From contig OY821743.1 of assembly GCA_963682055.1 (NCBI GenBank), positions 15,845,566-15,909,565 of the forward strand: a stretch of DNA of 64,000 bases, read 5' to 3'. This stretch comes from Primula veris (taxonomy: Eukaryota > Streptophyta > Magnoliopsida > Ericales > Primulaceae). Positions 47,953-57,147 of the stretch are shown one piece after another. Every line of letters starts with the position of its first letter. The stretch's first letter is position 1. The notes below the pieces were generated by a model, which was given only the letters and a program-made list of their open reading frames with translations, ran no database searches and was not told where the DNA came from. The position numbers and the translations under genes are program-made.

Positions 47953-48800
47953 AAGTTGATGGCTCATGATCCGGATTATCCTGAAAAGTCTAGTCGACTT
48001 GATAATTCCGAAGAGTAATAATCGAAATTTCGATTTGAATTACTTGAGTTTGGAAATTAAAATTGAACATCCTGTCGATTATGTTCAGACCCAAATGGAC
48101 TCACGGAAAGTTTGATGATGCGACTGTAAATGGTTGCCCGCATTTCTTGGTCTTGCGCACCAAGATTCATATTTCCGTGTGGGGTCATGCTATTTTGCTG
48201 CATTGGTCAGTCTGAGGCCCATAGTCACTTAAAACACTAAATGCGTACCAGTTGGTTACTGGTTATGAGCCAGACGCCTCATATGAACGCGTGTTTGAGT
48301 GCTTAATATTTTGATTGAGCCGCTATAGCGTTCAAAATATGGACCTCTGAAGGGGACATAAGTCGATTATGAATCCCATGCCTATCATTTGATAGAGTAA
48401 CCTTGACAAGCGATCTATTTATCGCATGATATGCGAAAGTGACATCGCTAAGACTGTTCTCCCCATCGTTAGGGGGAGATTTGCACGTTACCGTTGATAA
48501 GGAACGACGTGAAGTAACGTGGCATAACCCACTTAGTCTTAGCTTGATCCCCAAAACTGCACTTAGTGATAAGTAAGTGCATAGACTCCCTCAAGTCTAA
48601 CTAAATGCCAGATGCATTTAATGACTTTATGAGATGTCACGAGATCATTTATACCTGCTGCAAAATGCTTGCAAGGATAGTCGTCCCTGTCGGACGCCGT
48701 GTTCCTGTCGTAACACGTTGCTTTGGCCGAACCCACCAAGCAAAGGACGCTGCCGTCGGCCGTCAGTCTGTCATCCTTCCCAAGATACGAGGAAGTTGAC
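47953..48800 (+). pseudogene. Copia-B integrase-region relics
   Basis: In order on the plus strand: HDPDYPEKSSRLDN (about 47,968-48,010), a QNGLTES-like string near 48,095, SDLFIAWYAK in decayed form with SPSLGGD near 48,420-48,480, and a DAFND/ARIVVPVG string at 48,611-48,695. These follow the order of the integrase C-terminal region and the linker to reverse transcriptase in one plant copia group. Frames change several times and stops are frequent. Confidence 0.65.
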
Positions 48801-49194
48801 CGGTTCTTAATTCGTTCAGCCCCAGAGGTGGTGAACTGAAACTCGTTTGTCGCACGAGATTATAAAGGATCAAGGAGATGTGTGATTTCCTCCTCATCCT
48901 AAGAATCTTGAAATATCTGTCGATCATGATATCTTAGACGATATTGAAGCGAAATGAGACTGTCATTGATTACTTGTTCATATATTCAGTGACGATTGAT
49001 AATATGAGCAAATTATGACAGGGAAACATGTACCGTTGCCTGAAGTCAACGTAGAATAGACTGGACTAATGGAAACTTGTAATCCAAGTAGACTCCTTAG
49101 CGAAAGTGTGTTCGGACCTGTAGCTCCAACACCATCAATGTTAAACGAGTTCGTTTATTTGGTTATTCGTAAGGAAGAGTGATGAGAATAATGA

Positions 49195-49640
49195 GATTGT
49201 AGAATGCTCGCCTAGTAGCGCAAGGCTTCTCTCACACCTTGGAATTGATTACGAGATGGTTGATTTCTTCGTAATGGACATTATAACAGTCCCCTACTTT
49301 ACCAGTTTAGTAGCTTTCGAAAAACTGAGTATGCAGCCATGAATGTGGTCACGATTTTATCTCTATGGGGATTTAGACAAAGAGATATAAATGAAGGTCC
49401 ATGTGTGACTTCATGTGCTTAAATCAAGTAGTTCCTGACCACGGAACACGATCTTAATTAACTGAGACGTTCACTATATGGATTAGTACAATCCGAGCGG
49501 ATGTGGTATACCGCCTAAGTGAGTACTTGATTAGCTTGGGATACTTGAACAAGTATTATGCCCTTGCGTGTTTTATTACGCGATCCATTTTTTTTGGATT
49601 TGCCTTCGAGATGAAGGATCTTGGGAAGAAACGGTAGTGA
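49195..49640 (+). pseudogene. Copia-B reverse transcriptase relics
   Basis: ARLVAQGFSHTL (about 49,205-49,240), YRLSEYLISLGYLN (about 49,509-49,550) and FEMKDLGK (about 49,604-49,628) are copia reverse transcriptase blocks. The YVDD catalytic box that should lie between the last two is deleted, so the relic cannot encode an active enzyme. Confidence 0.7.
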
Positions 49641-49754
49641 CTCGGCCTGATGATCGAGTCCCGTAAAGATTGAATCTAAGTCCATGATTCAGAATACACC
49701 TAGAAGGTGTTATGACGTTGTAGTCATCATGACGCTAAGTCGTCAGATTCTCCC

Positions 49755-50130
49755 ATGATCGTTCGATCACTAGACATTGATATAGACCCAGTCCGTCCCT
49801 GATGTGATGATGAAGAGATATTGAACCATCATGTTCATATCTAAGTACAATAAGCGCATCATTGTACTTGGTCTAATGTGCTAGGACGAACATCTCGTCT
49901 GCTGTGAATGGTATAGCTCGACACAGCATCGCGCTAACACGCTGCCATCGAAATGGCATAAAAGACATTTTCCCATTACCTTAAGGTAACTGTGGATGAG
50001 GGCTTGTCTTATCCCATTTTGCATCATCGAGTGTACCTACCCCCTTCGGTACTCGAATTAACGCAACCCTTTTTCGGTTATACCGATGCTGGTTACTTAT
50101 CAGACCCGCATAAGGGATATTCCTAACATG
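49755..50130 (+). pseudogene. Copia-B RNase H-region relics
   Basis: RSLDIDPVRP (near 49,763) and FGYTDAGYLSDPHKG (about 50,073-50,118) are the connection and RNase H start of copia pol. Multiple stops and deletions lie between and after them. Confidence 0.7.
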
Positions 50131-50449
50131 GTAGGTCTTTGCCATTAGGAATAAGGCGATATCTTGGAGGTCTTGGAATGACTCCAAACGAATCACTCTG
50201 ATCTACTCGTGCTCTATGAGACGACTAGAGAGTGTATATGGCTTCGAGCTCGTATTGGCCATATTTGAATTACATATGCTCTGTCTCACGATCCAGATAA
50301 AACACTTGTCATAGAAGACAACTTGTTGTTATCGATCAAGAGAGACATGACTATATTATGCTATTTAGCATTTATCGTCGAAATAAATCTTCACATATGA
50401 AGTTTAAGAGCATCCAGTCGAATGCTCGTACTTTTTCTTGGAATATGAA

Positions 50450-50580
50450 ATCTTTGCACCCAGTCGTGTGCAAGTGAGGGGGACCATCCAGGTGAATGCT
50501 TATTGCACTAATTACTACTTAGTTAAAATCCTCGCACCCTGTCGTGTGCAAGTGAGGGGGAGCATCCAGTCGCATGCTCG
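50450..50580 (+). repeat. Two copies of a 50-bp motif with internal purine tract in Copia-B
   Basis: GTCGTGTGCAAGTGAGGGGG followed by A(C/G)CATCCAG occurs at about 50,463 and about 50,539. The AGTGAGGGGG part resembles a polypurine tract, though neither abuts an LTR. Confidence 0.65.
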
Positions 50581-51015
50581 TGTACTCTTTTTGTCCTTAG
50601 ACCAAGGTTTTTTCCCACTGGGTTTTCCTTGGCAAGGTTTTTAGCGAGACACGTTCCCATCTTATCTCACTTAAGATTGCCGAATTAGGGGGAGTATCCT
50701 GTTGTATACTTCTTACCACTGTGTACTCTTTGTCCTTTGACTAGAGGTTTTTCCCACTGGGTTTACTCTAGCAAGCTTTTGATGAGGCACCTGTTTTGTG
50801 GTTGATCCCCTACTACTACCACTGTTGCACTCTTTTTCCTTCGATCAGAGATTTTCCCATTGGGTTTGCTCTGGCAAGGTTTTGATGAGGCACACTGTTT
50901 TGTGGTTAGTTACTTACATGATATTTCGGCCTATATCATTCGGCTACACAGTTTCTCCTAGGTACCGGTTTTGTCTCACACTGGGTTTTCCGGCCTTAAG
51001 GTTTTTTTTATGTGT
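50581..51015 (+). repeat. Four imperfect copies of a CACTGGGTTT motif near the 3' end of Copia-B
   Basis: The core 'TTTTTCCCACTGGGTTT-n-(C/T)GGCAAGGTTTT' followed by GA(T)GAGGCAC occurs near 50,610, 50,745, 50,850 and, most decayed, 50,968. I remember similar motifs downstream of pol in other plant copia elements. Confidence 0.7.
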
Positions 51016-51075
51016 TTAGCACTGCGAATGAACTCGACTCAGATCGACTGCATGAAGACGAAGAATTCAAGACGT

Positions 51076-51087
51076 CCAAAGGGAGAG
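51076..51087 (+). other. Copia-B polypurine tract
   Basis: AAAGGGAGAG directly precedes the TGTTGTAAGA start of the 3' LTR. Confidence 0.8.
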
Positions 51088-51299
51088 TGTTGTAAGATAT
51101 TATTGGACTATTGGGCCTTACTCATAGTGGGCCTAAGTTGGGCTTTCTATCTTGTATAACCCTAACCTCTAGTATATAAAGAAGGTTAGGGTCACCTTGT
51201 ATTCATACATTCATATTCCTTCATTAATAAAGATCATACTGTTCTTCCCTCTCTCTACTTCTGTCTCCCTATATACGTAGCTAATAGTGTATTACAACA
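51088..51299 (+). repeat. Copia-B 3' LTR, 212 bp
   Basis: 210 of 212 positions equal the 5' LTR. It is followed by the ATTAT target duplication. Confidence 0.92.
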
Positions 51300-51304
51300 A
51301 TTAT

Positions 51305-51502
51305 CACATAATAATTATTAAAAGAATAATATGCAGTTAGGCAATAATCATGCGTATAAGCAGGTTATAACTATGGTTGCTACTGAGGTTGCAACTTCAC
51401 ATGTAAACATAAAATTGTCTTATCAATAATCATTTAACTTAGATTACTTTGCTCAAATCAATTAACAACAAAGAGTTCTAGGCCAGAAATATGGTCCTAA
51501 CA
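51305..51502 (-). repeat. Copia-A 5' LTR (right), second part
   Basis: Continues from CATAATTAT across Copia-B to CACATAATAATTATTAAAAG and on to GGTCCTAACA; matches about 41,178-41,376 of the left LTR with several differences. Confidence 0.85.
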
Positions 51503-51507
51503 CATTG

Positions 51508-51665
51508 TGTCTGTGCGCCTTGAAAGAGATTACCTAGATGCTTTTAAGAGGGAAACCATCTCAGCTGCATTGCTCGAGATTCCTTATGCTAAGCTTCTTG
51601 TTAATAGTCACTGCAAGGAATATGCAGTCACGGGATCTAGCTATCAATTTGGAGGGCTAAGCTTT
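51508..51665 (+). pseudogene. GLR exon 3, 3' part: S2 ligand-binding segment
   Basis: Reading resumes in the very codon interrupted at 40,256 (G|TG, Val): SVRLERDYLDAFK, then ISAALLEIPYAKLL and YQFGGLSF. The donor TTT|GTGAGA at 51,666 is phase 0. Confidence 0.85.
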
Positions 51666-52438
51666 GTGAGATCTCTCGTTTTTTTCCTCAACATTTTCTA
51701 CACCTTTTATTTTTTATGATATTTTTATACTCTCAAATCTCATTTTCAAAAAGTAAGATTCATATTTGTGGAATCCAACTTCGGAAAGTCATTAAATTGA
51801 TAATTTCTCTTTTTACAATAAGATAAAAGGCATAAATTAAGCACCAATTTTGAAAATTATTATATCTTCGTATTACAGAATGATAGTTATCACTTAATTA
51901 TAGATGGAATATATACTTGAGAACTTATTTGGCTGCAAATTTGAGTAATTATAAGAAAGCACATTTTAGGACAAGAAAACTGCAAAATTAGAATGCATGC
52001 CACTTGTTAGCAAAATAATACTCAAGGATTAGGCTCAGAGTTTTTTTTTTTAAATCAACATCGGAATGCTCATTATTATCATAAATAATTTACGCAGGTA
52101 GTACAAGAGTCATTGCCCTTGAAACAGACTCCAAGGGCTAATAAAAATCAAATATTACATAGCACATAATGCCCTGTATATCTAAAAGTCTATCTAAATC
52201 ATTCTACACAGACAAGTTAAAACATAATCCAAAAAGGCGTAAATACAAAAGATATTCTAACTTAATGAAAAGTGAAATATTGTCGTGCAAGCCAACCTAA
52301 ACAGGACTTTATAAGCTCAGAGCTTGACTTATTCCGTAGGTCATTCAAGTATTTTTTGGGATCGAAAATATTCATTCCAGCATGTAAGTACATTACATAA
52401 GGACTTTATAATTAAAGAAGTGAAATTGTTCGGTGCAG

Positions 52439-52864
52439 GTATTTCAAAAGAATTCTCAGATTGCAAATGATCTGTCCAAAGCGATTCTAACACTTTCAGA
52501 AACTGGAATGCTCAAGAGATTGGAAAAGTCATGGTTAAGTTCATCATCCGAGTGCTCAGTTGATTCCAATTACGACCAAAAGCCGGATAGCTTAGACTTT
52601 TGGAGTTTCTGGGGATTATATCTTTTTTCGGCAAGTATTACAACAACCAGTTTTTTGTTTTTCATTGTCCGTTTCCTGAAGAATTATCGATACCATCAAG
52701 AGACTCAAATAAATAACATGGTCAGAGACGGTAACAAAAATGTGTGGAAGAAATTAGTTCGAGTTTTAAGGTACTTGAAAAATGCCAAGCTTCCAAGCAG
52801 AGAAAATATGCCTGGCTTGCAAAAGATTTCACCCGAAATTCAGCTGCATAGTTGCCGGTTCTAA
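52439..52864 (+). pseudogene. GLR exon 4: end of S2, last membrane span, cytoplasmic tail
   Basis: Follows GGTGCAG at 52,438 with VFQKNSQIANDLSKAILTLS, ending in a TAA at 52,862. FWSFWGLYLFSASITTTSFL is the start of the last membrane span (about residues 45-70 of the exon), followed by a basic tail of about 70 residues. This exon by itself is fully open. Confidence 0.85.
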
Positions 52865-53083
52865 AATCAAAAACACGTACGCATGAGTACCGGAAGCAGG
52901 AAACATGTTCCACAAAATGTATGTAATATATGTTGTATACATTGAATAATTGAGAAGTTATTGGGTATATTAGCCTTTTTTTTAGTCAATATCATGCCAT
53001 TGTATTAAACATAAAAAAATATTCTGTCCATGGGTCAACCCCCCATGGTAGCTAAATTCGTCCAAATAATATGATATAAACAC
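52865..53083. other. GLR 3' flank
   Basis: AT-rich, probably the old 3' untranslated region; AATAATTGAG at about 52,945 is a weak poly(A)-signal candidate. Ends in the AACAC target duplication of the next element. Confidence 0.4.
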
Positions 53084-54675
53084 TGTTTCACACAAATTTT
53101 CACCAAGTGCTGAAGACAGGAAAAATAAATGCGAAGCAAAGTAAATTTTATTTATCAATTAATTTGCGGGTACAATCTCTGATAATTTCTAAAATAAAAT
53201 ATAGAAATAAAAGTCCTTTGATTCTCCTCTTCGAACAATTTGTGATGGCTCGAAATGCTGTTGTAGACTCTCTGATGAATTTTGTTGAGTTTGCTGAAGT
53301 TGAGTAAAATTCTTCGGATTTGATGAAGAACTTTGTAGTTTTGTTGATTTCGTTGATGATCTTGACGCTCCTCAGATTTGGGGAAGAACTTGAAGATTTT
53401 GATATAGAGAAACGTGTTTTTGCTTTTGTGTAGTCGTTCCTGAACATCGAATGCCGGTTTGTTGTAGATTTCTTGGGTGGAGATCTTCAGATTTGTTGAA
53501 GAACTTTGATTTGCAGAAACGTCTTGCTTACTGCTTGTAGTCGTTCCTGAAAATCGAATGCCGATTTGTTGCAGAACTTCTTTAGATTTGGTGAAGAACA
53601 TTGAAGACTTTGATTTGCAGAAACGTCTTGCTTATTGCTTGTAGTCGTTCATGAAGATCGAAGACATATGTGTTGTAGAAGTTCTTCAGATTTGGGGAAG
53701 AACTTGAAGATTTTGATCCATAGAAACGCCTTACTTGCTGCTTTTAGACGTTACTGAAGATCGAATGCCGATTTGTTGCAGAACTTCTTTAGATTTGGCG
53801 AAGAACTTTGAAGACTTTGATTTGCAGAAACATCTTGCTTATTGCTTGTAGTCGTTCCTAAAGATCGAATGCCGATTTGTTGCAGAACTTCTTTAGATTT
53901 GGTGAAGAACTTTGAAGACTTTGATTTGCAGAAACGTCTTGCTTATTGGTTGTAGTCGTTCCTAAAGATCGAAGGCAGATTTGTTGTAGAAGTTCTTCAG
54001 ATTTGGGGAAGAAGTTGAAGATTTTGATCCTTATAAACGTCTTGCTTGCTGCTTTTAGACGTTCTTGAAGATCGAATGCCAGTTTATTGCAGATTTGTTG
54101 CAGACTTTGAAGACGTTCGTTGAGGCCAGAGTGTGCAGAGCTTCCCCTAGGAGTTGATCACTTGACGTTTGTGGAGTAGCAGAGCTGATTTCCTGGTGGC
54201 CGTGAAGGAGCGGAGCTGATTTCTGAGCGGCTGTGGAGGAGCTTCTCTCTCTAGTCTTCAAGGCCTTTTTTTTATTGTCAGAAATATGGTACCCCCACCC
54301 CTCTATTTATAGATTTTGGGATGGGCTTTTATTTGCAATGTCACCTCCTCAATTTTGGGCCCATTATCTTAAATATCCCATGACTTATGTAAATGAATCA
54401 AACTTATATTTATGTTTGAAAACATTACAAATGAGTACTATAATTTGAGTAACTCATTATTTGTACCACATTTAATGGTTTTAGAAAAATAAATACATTT
54501 ATTTTATATAAATTATCATCATAGATTTTATGAGATGATAAAATATATTTTCTTTTTCGATTTTAAATTACTAATAACAAGTCTATTTTCAGACTGAGAA
54601 ATTAGTAATTAATTGATATTTAATTTAAATGACATGTGTCACATTTTTAATGGACGTAAAATTTGCGTGTCAACA
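53084..54675 (-). repeat. Gypsy-G 3' LTR (left), 1,592 bp
   Basis: Runs from TGTTTCACACAAATTTTCAC to GCGTGTCAACA. Contains the tandem array at about 53,430-54,115. The part from about 53,650 on matches the right LTR with scattered differences. Confidence 0.85.
53430..54115 (-). repeat. Tandem array in the Gypsy-G LTR, about 104-bp unit, 6-7 copies
   Basis: Each unit holds TGTAGTCGTTCCTGAAGATC-like, TTGTTGCAGAACTTCTTTAG-like and GCAGAAACGTCTTGCTTATT-like parts. Two subtypes alternate: one with GAATGCCGATTTGTTGCAGA and one with GTAGAAGTTCTTCAGATTTG. The open frames of up to 148 codons on the minus strand here are an effect of the unit having no stops in that frame. Confidence 0.8.
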
Positions 54676-54690
54676 GATGCCCCCTTCGAT
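54676..54690 (-). other. Gypsy-G polypurine tract
   Basis: On the minus strand CGAAGGGGGCATC stands directly before the TGTTGACACG start of the 3' LTR. Confidence 0.75.
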
Positions 54691-56026
54691 ACTTGTTTGC
54701 TTGAATTTTTTCGAGAAGAACGAGTGTCGAATTTTTTTTTGATTTTTTTGTTGTTGTCAAAGATTGGACTACATTTCCAATTTTTGTAGCTCCATTGTAA
54801 TTTACAATTTTGTAGCTTCGTTTCGAGTTTCGGATTTTCAAATGCTGCTGTAATGGATTCGACTTTATTATCTTTGTGGCTTCGCTCCAATTTTCGTAGA
54901 TGTGTTTTGACTTCGTGAAACTCTTGATCAAATATATCGACGTGTCAAGATAGGAGAGAATTAATCATGCCCATGAACATGTGGATAAATAAAGGATTTT
55001 ATTTCCTCAATAACTCCTCGTGCTTATTATGAATGTCTTATTCACTTGACAAGGAATTGTATTTTATTTACAATTCTTGTTTTTTTTTTTTTTTTGTTAT
55101 CGTGTATCTTTCGACTTACGTAATACTAGGAGTACTTGTAGCTAAAGATGCTCAAGTGTGACAAAGGTTCTTATTCTTTACGGGAAAATAACTTAAAGTT
55201 CATCTACTGAAGCTCATCGCATGTACTTGAATGGAGAGACAGCCGAAGCAGTATAGACATCAGGAAGCTCTATGCGCCAGACTTGCTGATTTTGTAGTTA
55301 ATATTGATGAATCTATGCCCCCTTATTGATGCGAGAACCAGTACTCTACCAGACATTGTTATCACCGAGTATCTTGATGGAAAGTGTTGTGATCTTAAGC
55401 TATGTTGTGCCAGAACTTGAAGATCGGCAAATGAAAAAGATGGAAACTTGAAGAAACGTTTTGACGTACTAAAGACGGGACTTCAAGAGCTGAAGACTAT
55501 GATCCAATTATCTTGGCTTCAATGTTGAGTTTTATTTTTACTTCTCCAAATTTTGTGGTTTGAGTATTCCCTTATACTTGAACAATTCTTGTCTTTAATG
55601 TTTCGCATTTTTGCAATTTCTCTATATGCTTCTTTGTCTTTTGGAGTTATTTTTGAACATGTGGAATGTTTTTTTTTTATATATATATATATATGACTGA
55701 CCTTGAAATTTAATATCAAGATGCCTACATACCCGTGAGGGATCAAGTCAAACGTAGTTCAATTTGTTGCCTTGTACAATTTATACTCATGTGGACGGTG
55801 AGTAACATGCAGTTTATACTCGTGCGTCATGGAGTGACGTGCAATTTATACTCATGCGCCATGGAGTGTATTCGCTTCTTTTTCAGGGGTAGTAACGCTT
55901 CAAGAACTCTTCGTGGTTTGAGTCGCTCTTCATATCATCTTTGTTTGTATCTGAGTTGTCACTTGCAGTGTCTTTTTCTTTACTTTCGACCTTTGGACTT
56001 GGTTGAATCGACAAATCTTCATCGTC
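54691..56026 (-). other. Gypsy-G untranslated region downstream of gag
   Basis: No pol domain in any frame. Contains long T-runs (about 55,080), a TA tract (about 55,678-55,694) and three loose repeats of CAATTTATACTCATGYG-like phrases at about 55,780-55,860. The gag reading frame itself stays open for 47 codons after its TAA, to a TGA at 55,883-55,885. Confidence 0.6.
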
Positions 56027-57121
56027 TTATGTTGAAATGTTAAACTCTATGTCATGAGCTTGACTTGCTAATTCTATGAAGGTGTTTGGCTTGATTCCCT
56101 GAAGGATGCATCTCAAACCCCAATGCATGCCTTGGATACACATTTCGATGTCGGACGACTCACACAACCTATCTTTGCAGTTTAGACTCAATCCCCTCCA
56201 TCTGTTGATGTAATCGGTGACAGGCTCATCATTGCATTGGCGAGTGTTGGTTAGTTCGATCACACTCACTGTGCGACGGGTGCTGTAGAAGCGATTGAGA
56301 AATTCTTCCTCGAGTTGTTCCCAGCTGTCAATTAATCCAGGTGCTAAGTCGCAGTACCAATCAAACGCATTGTCCTTCAATGTTCGGACAAATTGCTTTA
56401 TGATGAGGTCTCCTTCCGTTCCAGCATTACTACATGTTTCTACAAAGTGAGCTACATGTTGCTTTGGATTTCCTTTACCATGGAATTGCAGAAATCTGGG
56501 GGGTTGATATCCCGCAGGCATTTTCAAGCGCTCTATCCTCATGCTATAAGGCTTGACATAGCTTAATGAGGAATGTGTCACTTCTTCGTAGCGTCCCTTA
56601 ACGGTGCCAAGTATGAAATCCTTCAGTTGATCAACAGGAATTGAACCATCAGGAAGAACCTCTATGTTTTTCCTCTTCCCTTTGTCTTTGCTTGAAGATC
56701 CTTCGACTTCGAATGGATTCTCTTCATTTACAACGGTTTTACTAGTCTGTGCCAGGAATTCCACCTTATTCATTAACATTGCAAATTGGGTATCTCGCTC
56801 TGTTGTTGCCTTCATGAGACCTTCTAGAGTTTTTGTTAGGATGGAAACTTGTTCTTTCAATGTCAATGTATTTGTAGTCATGGCCGGCATAATAGTTGAG
56901 TCAGAAGATCGCGGGCTGTTAAGTGGAGACTCCGAGTCTGAAGCAGTGACCCCATCTTTTTCATCGTCCTCTTGTTCACCTTTGCCTAGTTGTTCATATA
57001 TGAATTTCGTGGCAGATTTTCCATCACGAGTGAGAGCCTCTTGCGGTCGTATGCATCGGTACTCTTCTGAGTTTAAGTTGCCCCCAAGTTCGATGCCTTC
57101 TGCGTGAGTTGGAGTTTCCAT
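56027..57121 (-). CDS. gag: Retrotransposon gag protein (Retrotrans_gag family)
   Basis: An uninterrupted 364-codon frame from ATG at 57,121 to TAA at 56,027. Gag forms the particle that packages element RNA in the cytoplasm. Residues 45-65 are acidic, about 85-125 are predicted to be helical and possibly coiled, and about 200-345 form the gag core: PPRFLQFHGKGNPKQHVAHF, then FVRTLKDNAFDWYCDL, WEQLEEEFLNRFYS and PVTDYINRWRGLS are the conserved helices of plant gypsy gag. No CCHC zinc knuckle is present at the C-terminus. Upstream, only about 27 bp separate the ATG from LTR sequence, so the normal leader and primer-binding site are lost. The intact frame in an otherwise stripped element suggests recent origin or use. 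Very likely correct as a family call; expression is unknown. Confidence 0.9.
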   Translation of the reverse strand: METPTHAEGIELGGNLNSEEYRCIRPQEALTRDGKSATKFIYEQLGKGEQEDDEKDGVTASDSESPLNSPRSSDSTIMPAMTTNTLTLKEQVSILTKTLEGLMKATTERDTQFAMLMNKVEFLAQTSKTVVNEENPFEVEGSSSKDKGKRKNIEVLPDGSIPVDQLKDFILGTVKGRYEEVTHSSLSYVKPYSMRIERLKMPAGYQPPRFLQFHGKGNPKQHVAHFVETCSNAGTEGDLIIKQFVRTLKDNAFDWYCDLAPGLIDSWEQLEEEFLNRFYSTRRTVSVIELTNTRQCNDEPVTDYINRWRGLSLNCKDRLCESSDIEMCIQGMHWGLRCILQGIKPNTFIELASQAHDIEFNIST

Positions 57122-57147
57122 TGGTTGATCTAATGCTTGAGTTGTAG

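Larger units (their letters stand above)
44061..51299 (+). mobile_element. Copia-B: young, coding-defective Ty1/copia element nested in the Copia-A LTR
   Basis: Two 212-bp LTRs (TGTTGTAAGA to ATTACAACA) and a perfect 5-bp target duplication ATTAT (44,056-44,060 and 51,300-51,304) define a complete insertion. The two LTRs differ at 2 positions (CCCC/CACC and CTCCC/CTTCC), so it is recent. The 6.8-kb interior has relics of integrase, reverse transcriptase and RNase H in the right order but none forms an open frame of useful length. Together these facts suggest a non-autonomous copy moved by proteins from a relative; that is inference. Confidence 0.92.
40257..51502 (-). mobile_element. Copia-A: Ty1/copia retrotransposon, internally deleted, in GLR exon 3
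   Basis: Ends in TG and CA and is flanked by a perfect 5-bp duplication, CATTG at 40,252-40,256 and 51,503-51,507. On the minus strand the 3' LTR is at the left. Between LTRs only about 1.9 kb remains: the C-terminal part of RNase H and a 1.5-kb untranslated tail. The inner 127 bp of the 5' LTR, the primer-binding site, gag, protease, integrase and reverse transcriptase are gone, so it cannot move on its own. The remaining 5' LTR is split by Copia-B. Length without Copia-B and its duplicated site is about 4.0 kb. Confidence 0.9.
38881..52864 (+). pseudogene. GLR-like: Glutamate receptor-like (GLR) channel pseudogene lacking the amino-terminal domain, split by a nested retrotransposon insertion
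   Basis: Plant GLRs are ligand-gated cation channels with a periplasmic-type ligand-binding fold, three membrane spans and a pore loop. Here four exons with GT-AG introns and matching phases can be joined: 38,881-39,174, 39,417-39,725, 40,031-40,256 plus 51,508-51,665, and 52,439-52,864. ATG at 38,881 opens a signal peptide (hydrophobic core residues 4-18, likely cut after CTA) and the ligand-binding lobe begins at about residue 32 (LIIGVPSKSF); the usual amino-terminal Venus-flytrap domain of about 400 residues is absent and I see no trace of it upstream. Breaks: one base missing in the first membrane span (about 39,588-39,597), TGG to TGA in the third segment (40,075), one extra A at about 40,222-40,228, and an 11,246-bp insertion after 40,256. 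Without these the length would be about 470 residues. Clearly non-functional; which GLR clade it came from is not certain. Confidence 0.9.

Noticed and set aside
53155..53601. 148-codon minus-strand frame in the Gypsy-G LTR
   Set aside because: It arises because the tandem unit happens to lack stops in that frame; the residues repeat with the unit.
53430..54115. Regularly spaced repeats that could be taken for a CRISPR array
   Set aside because: Units are contiguous 104-bp tandem repeats without unique spacers, in a eukaryotic LTR.
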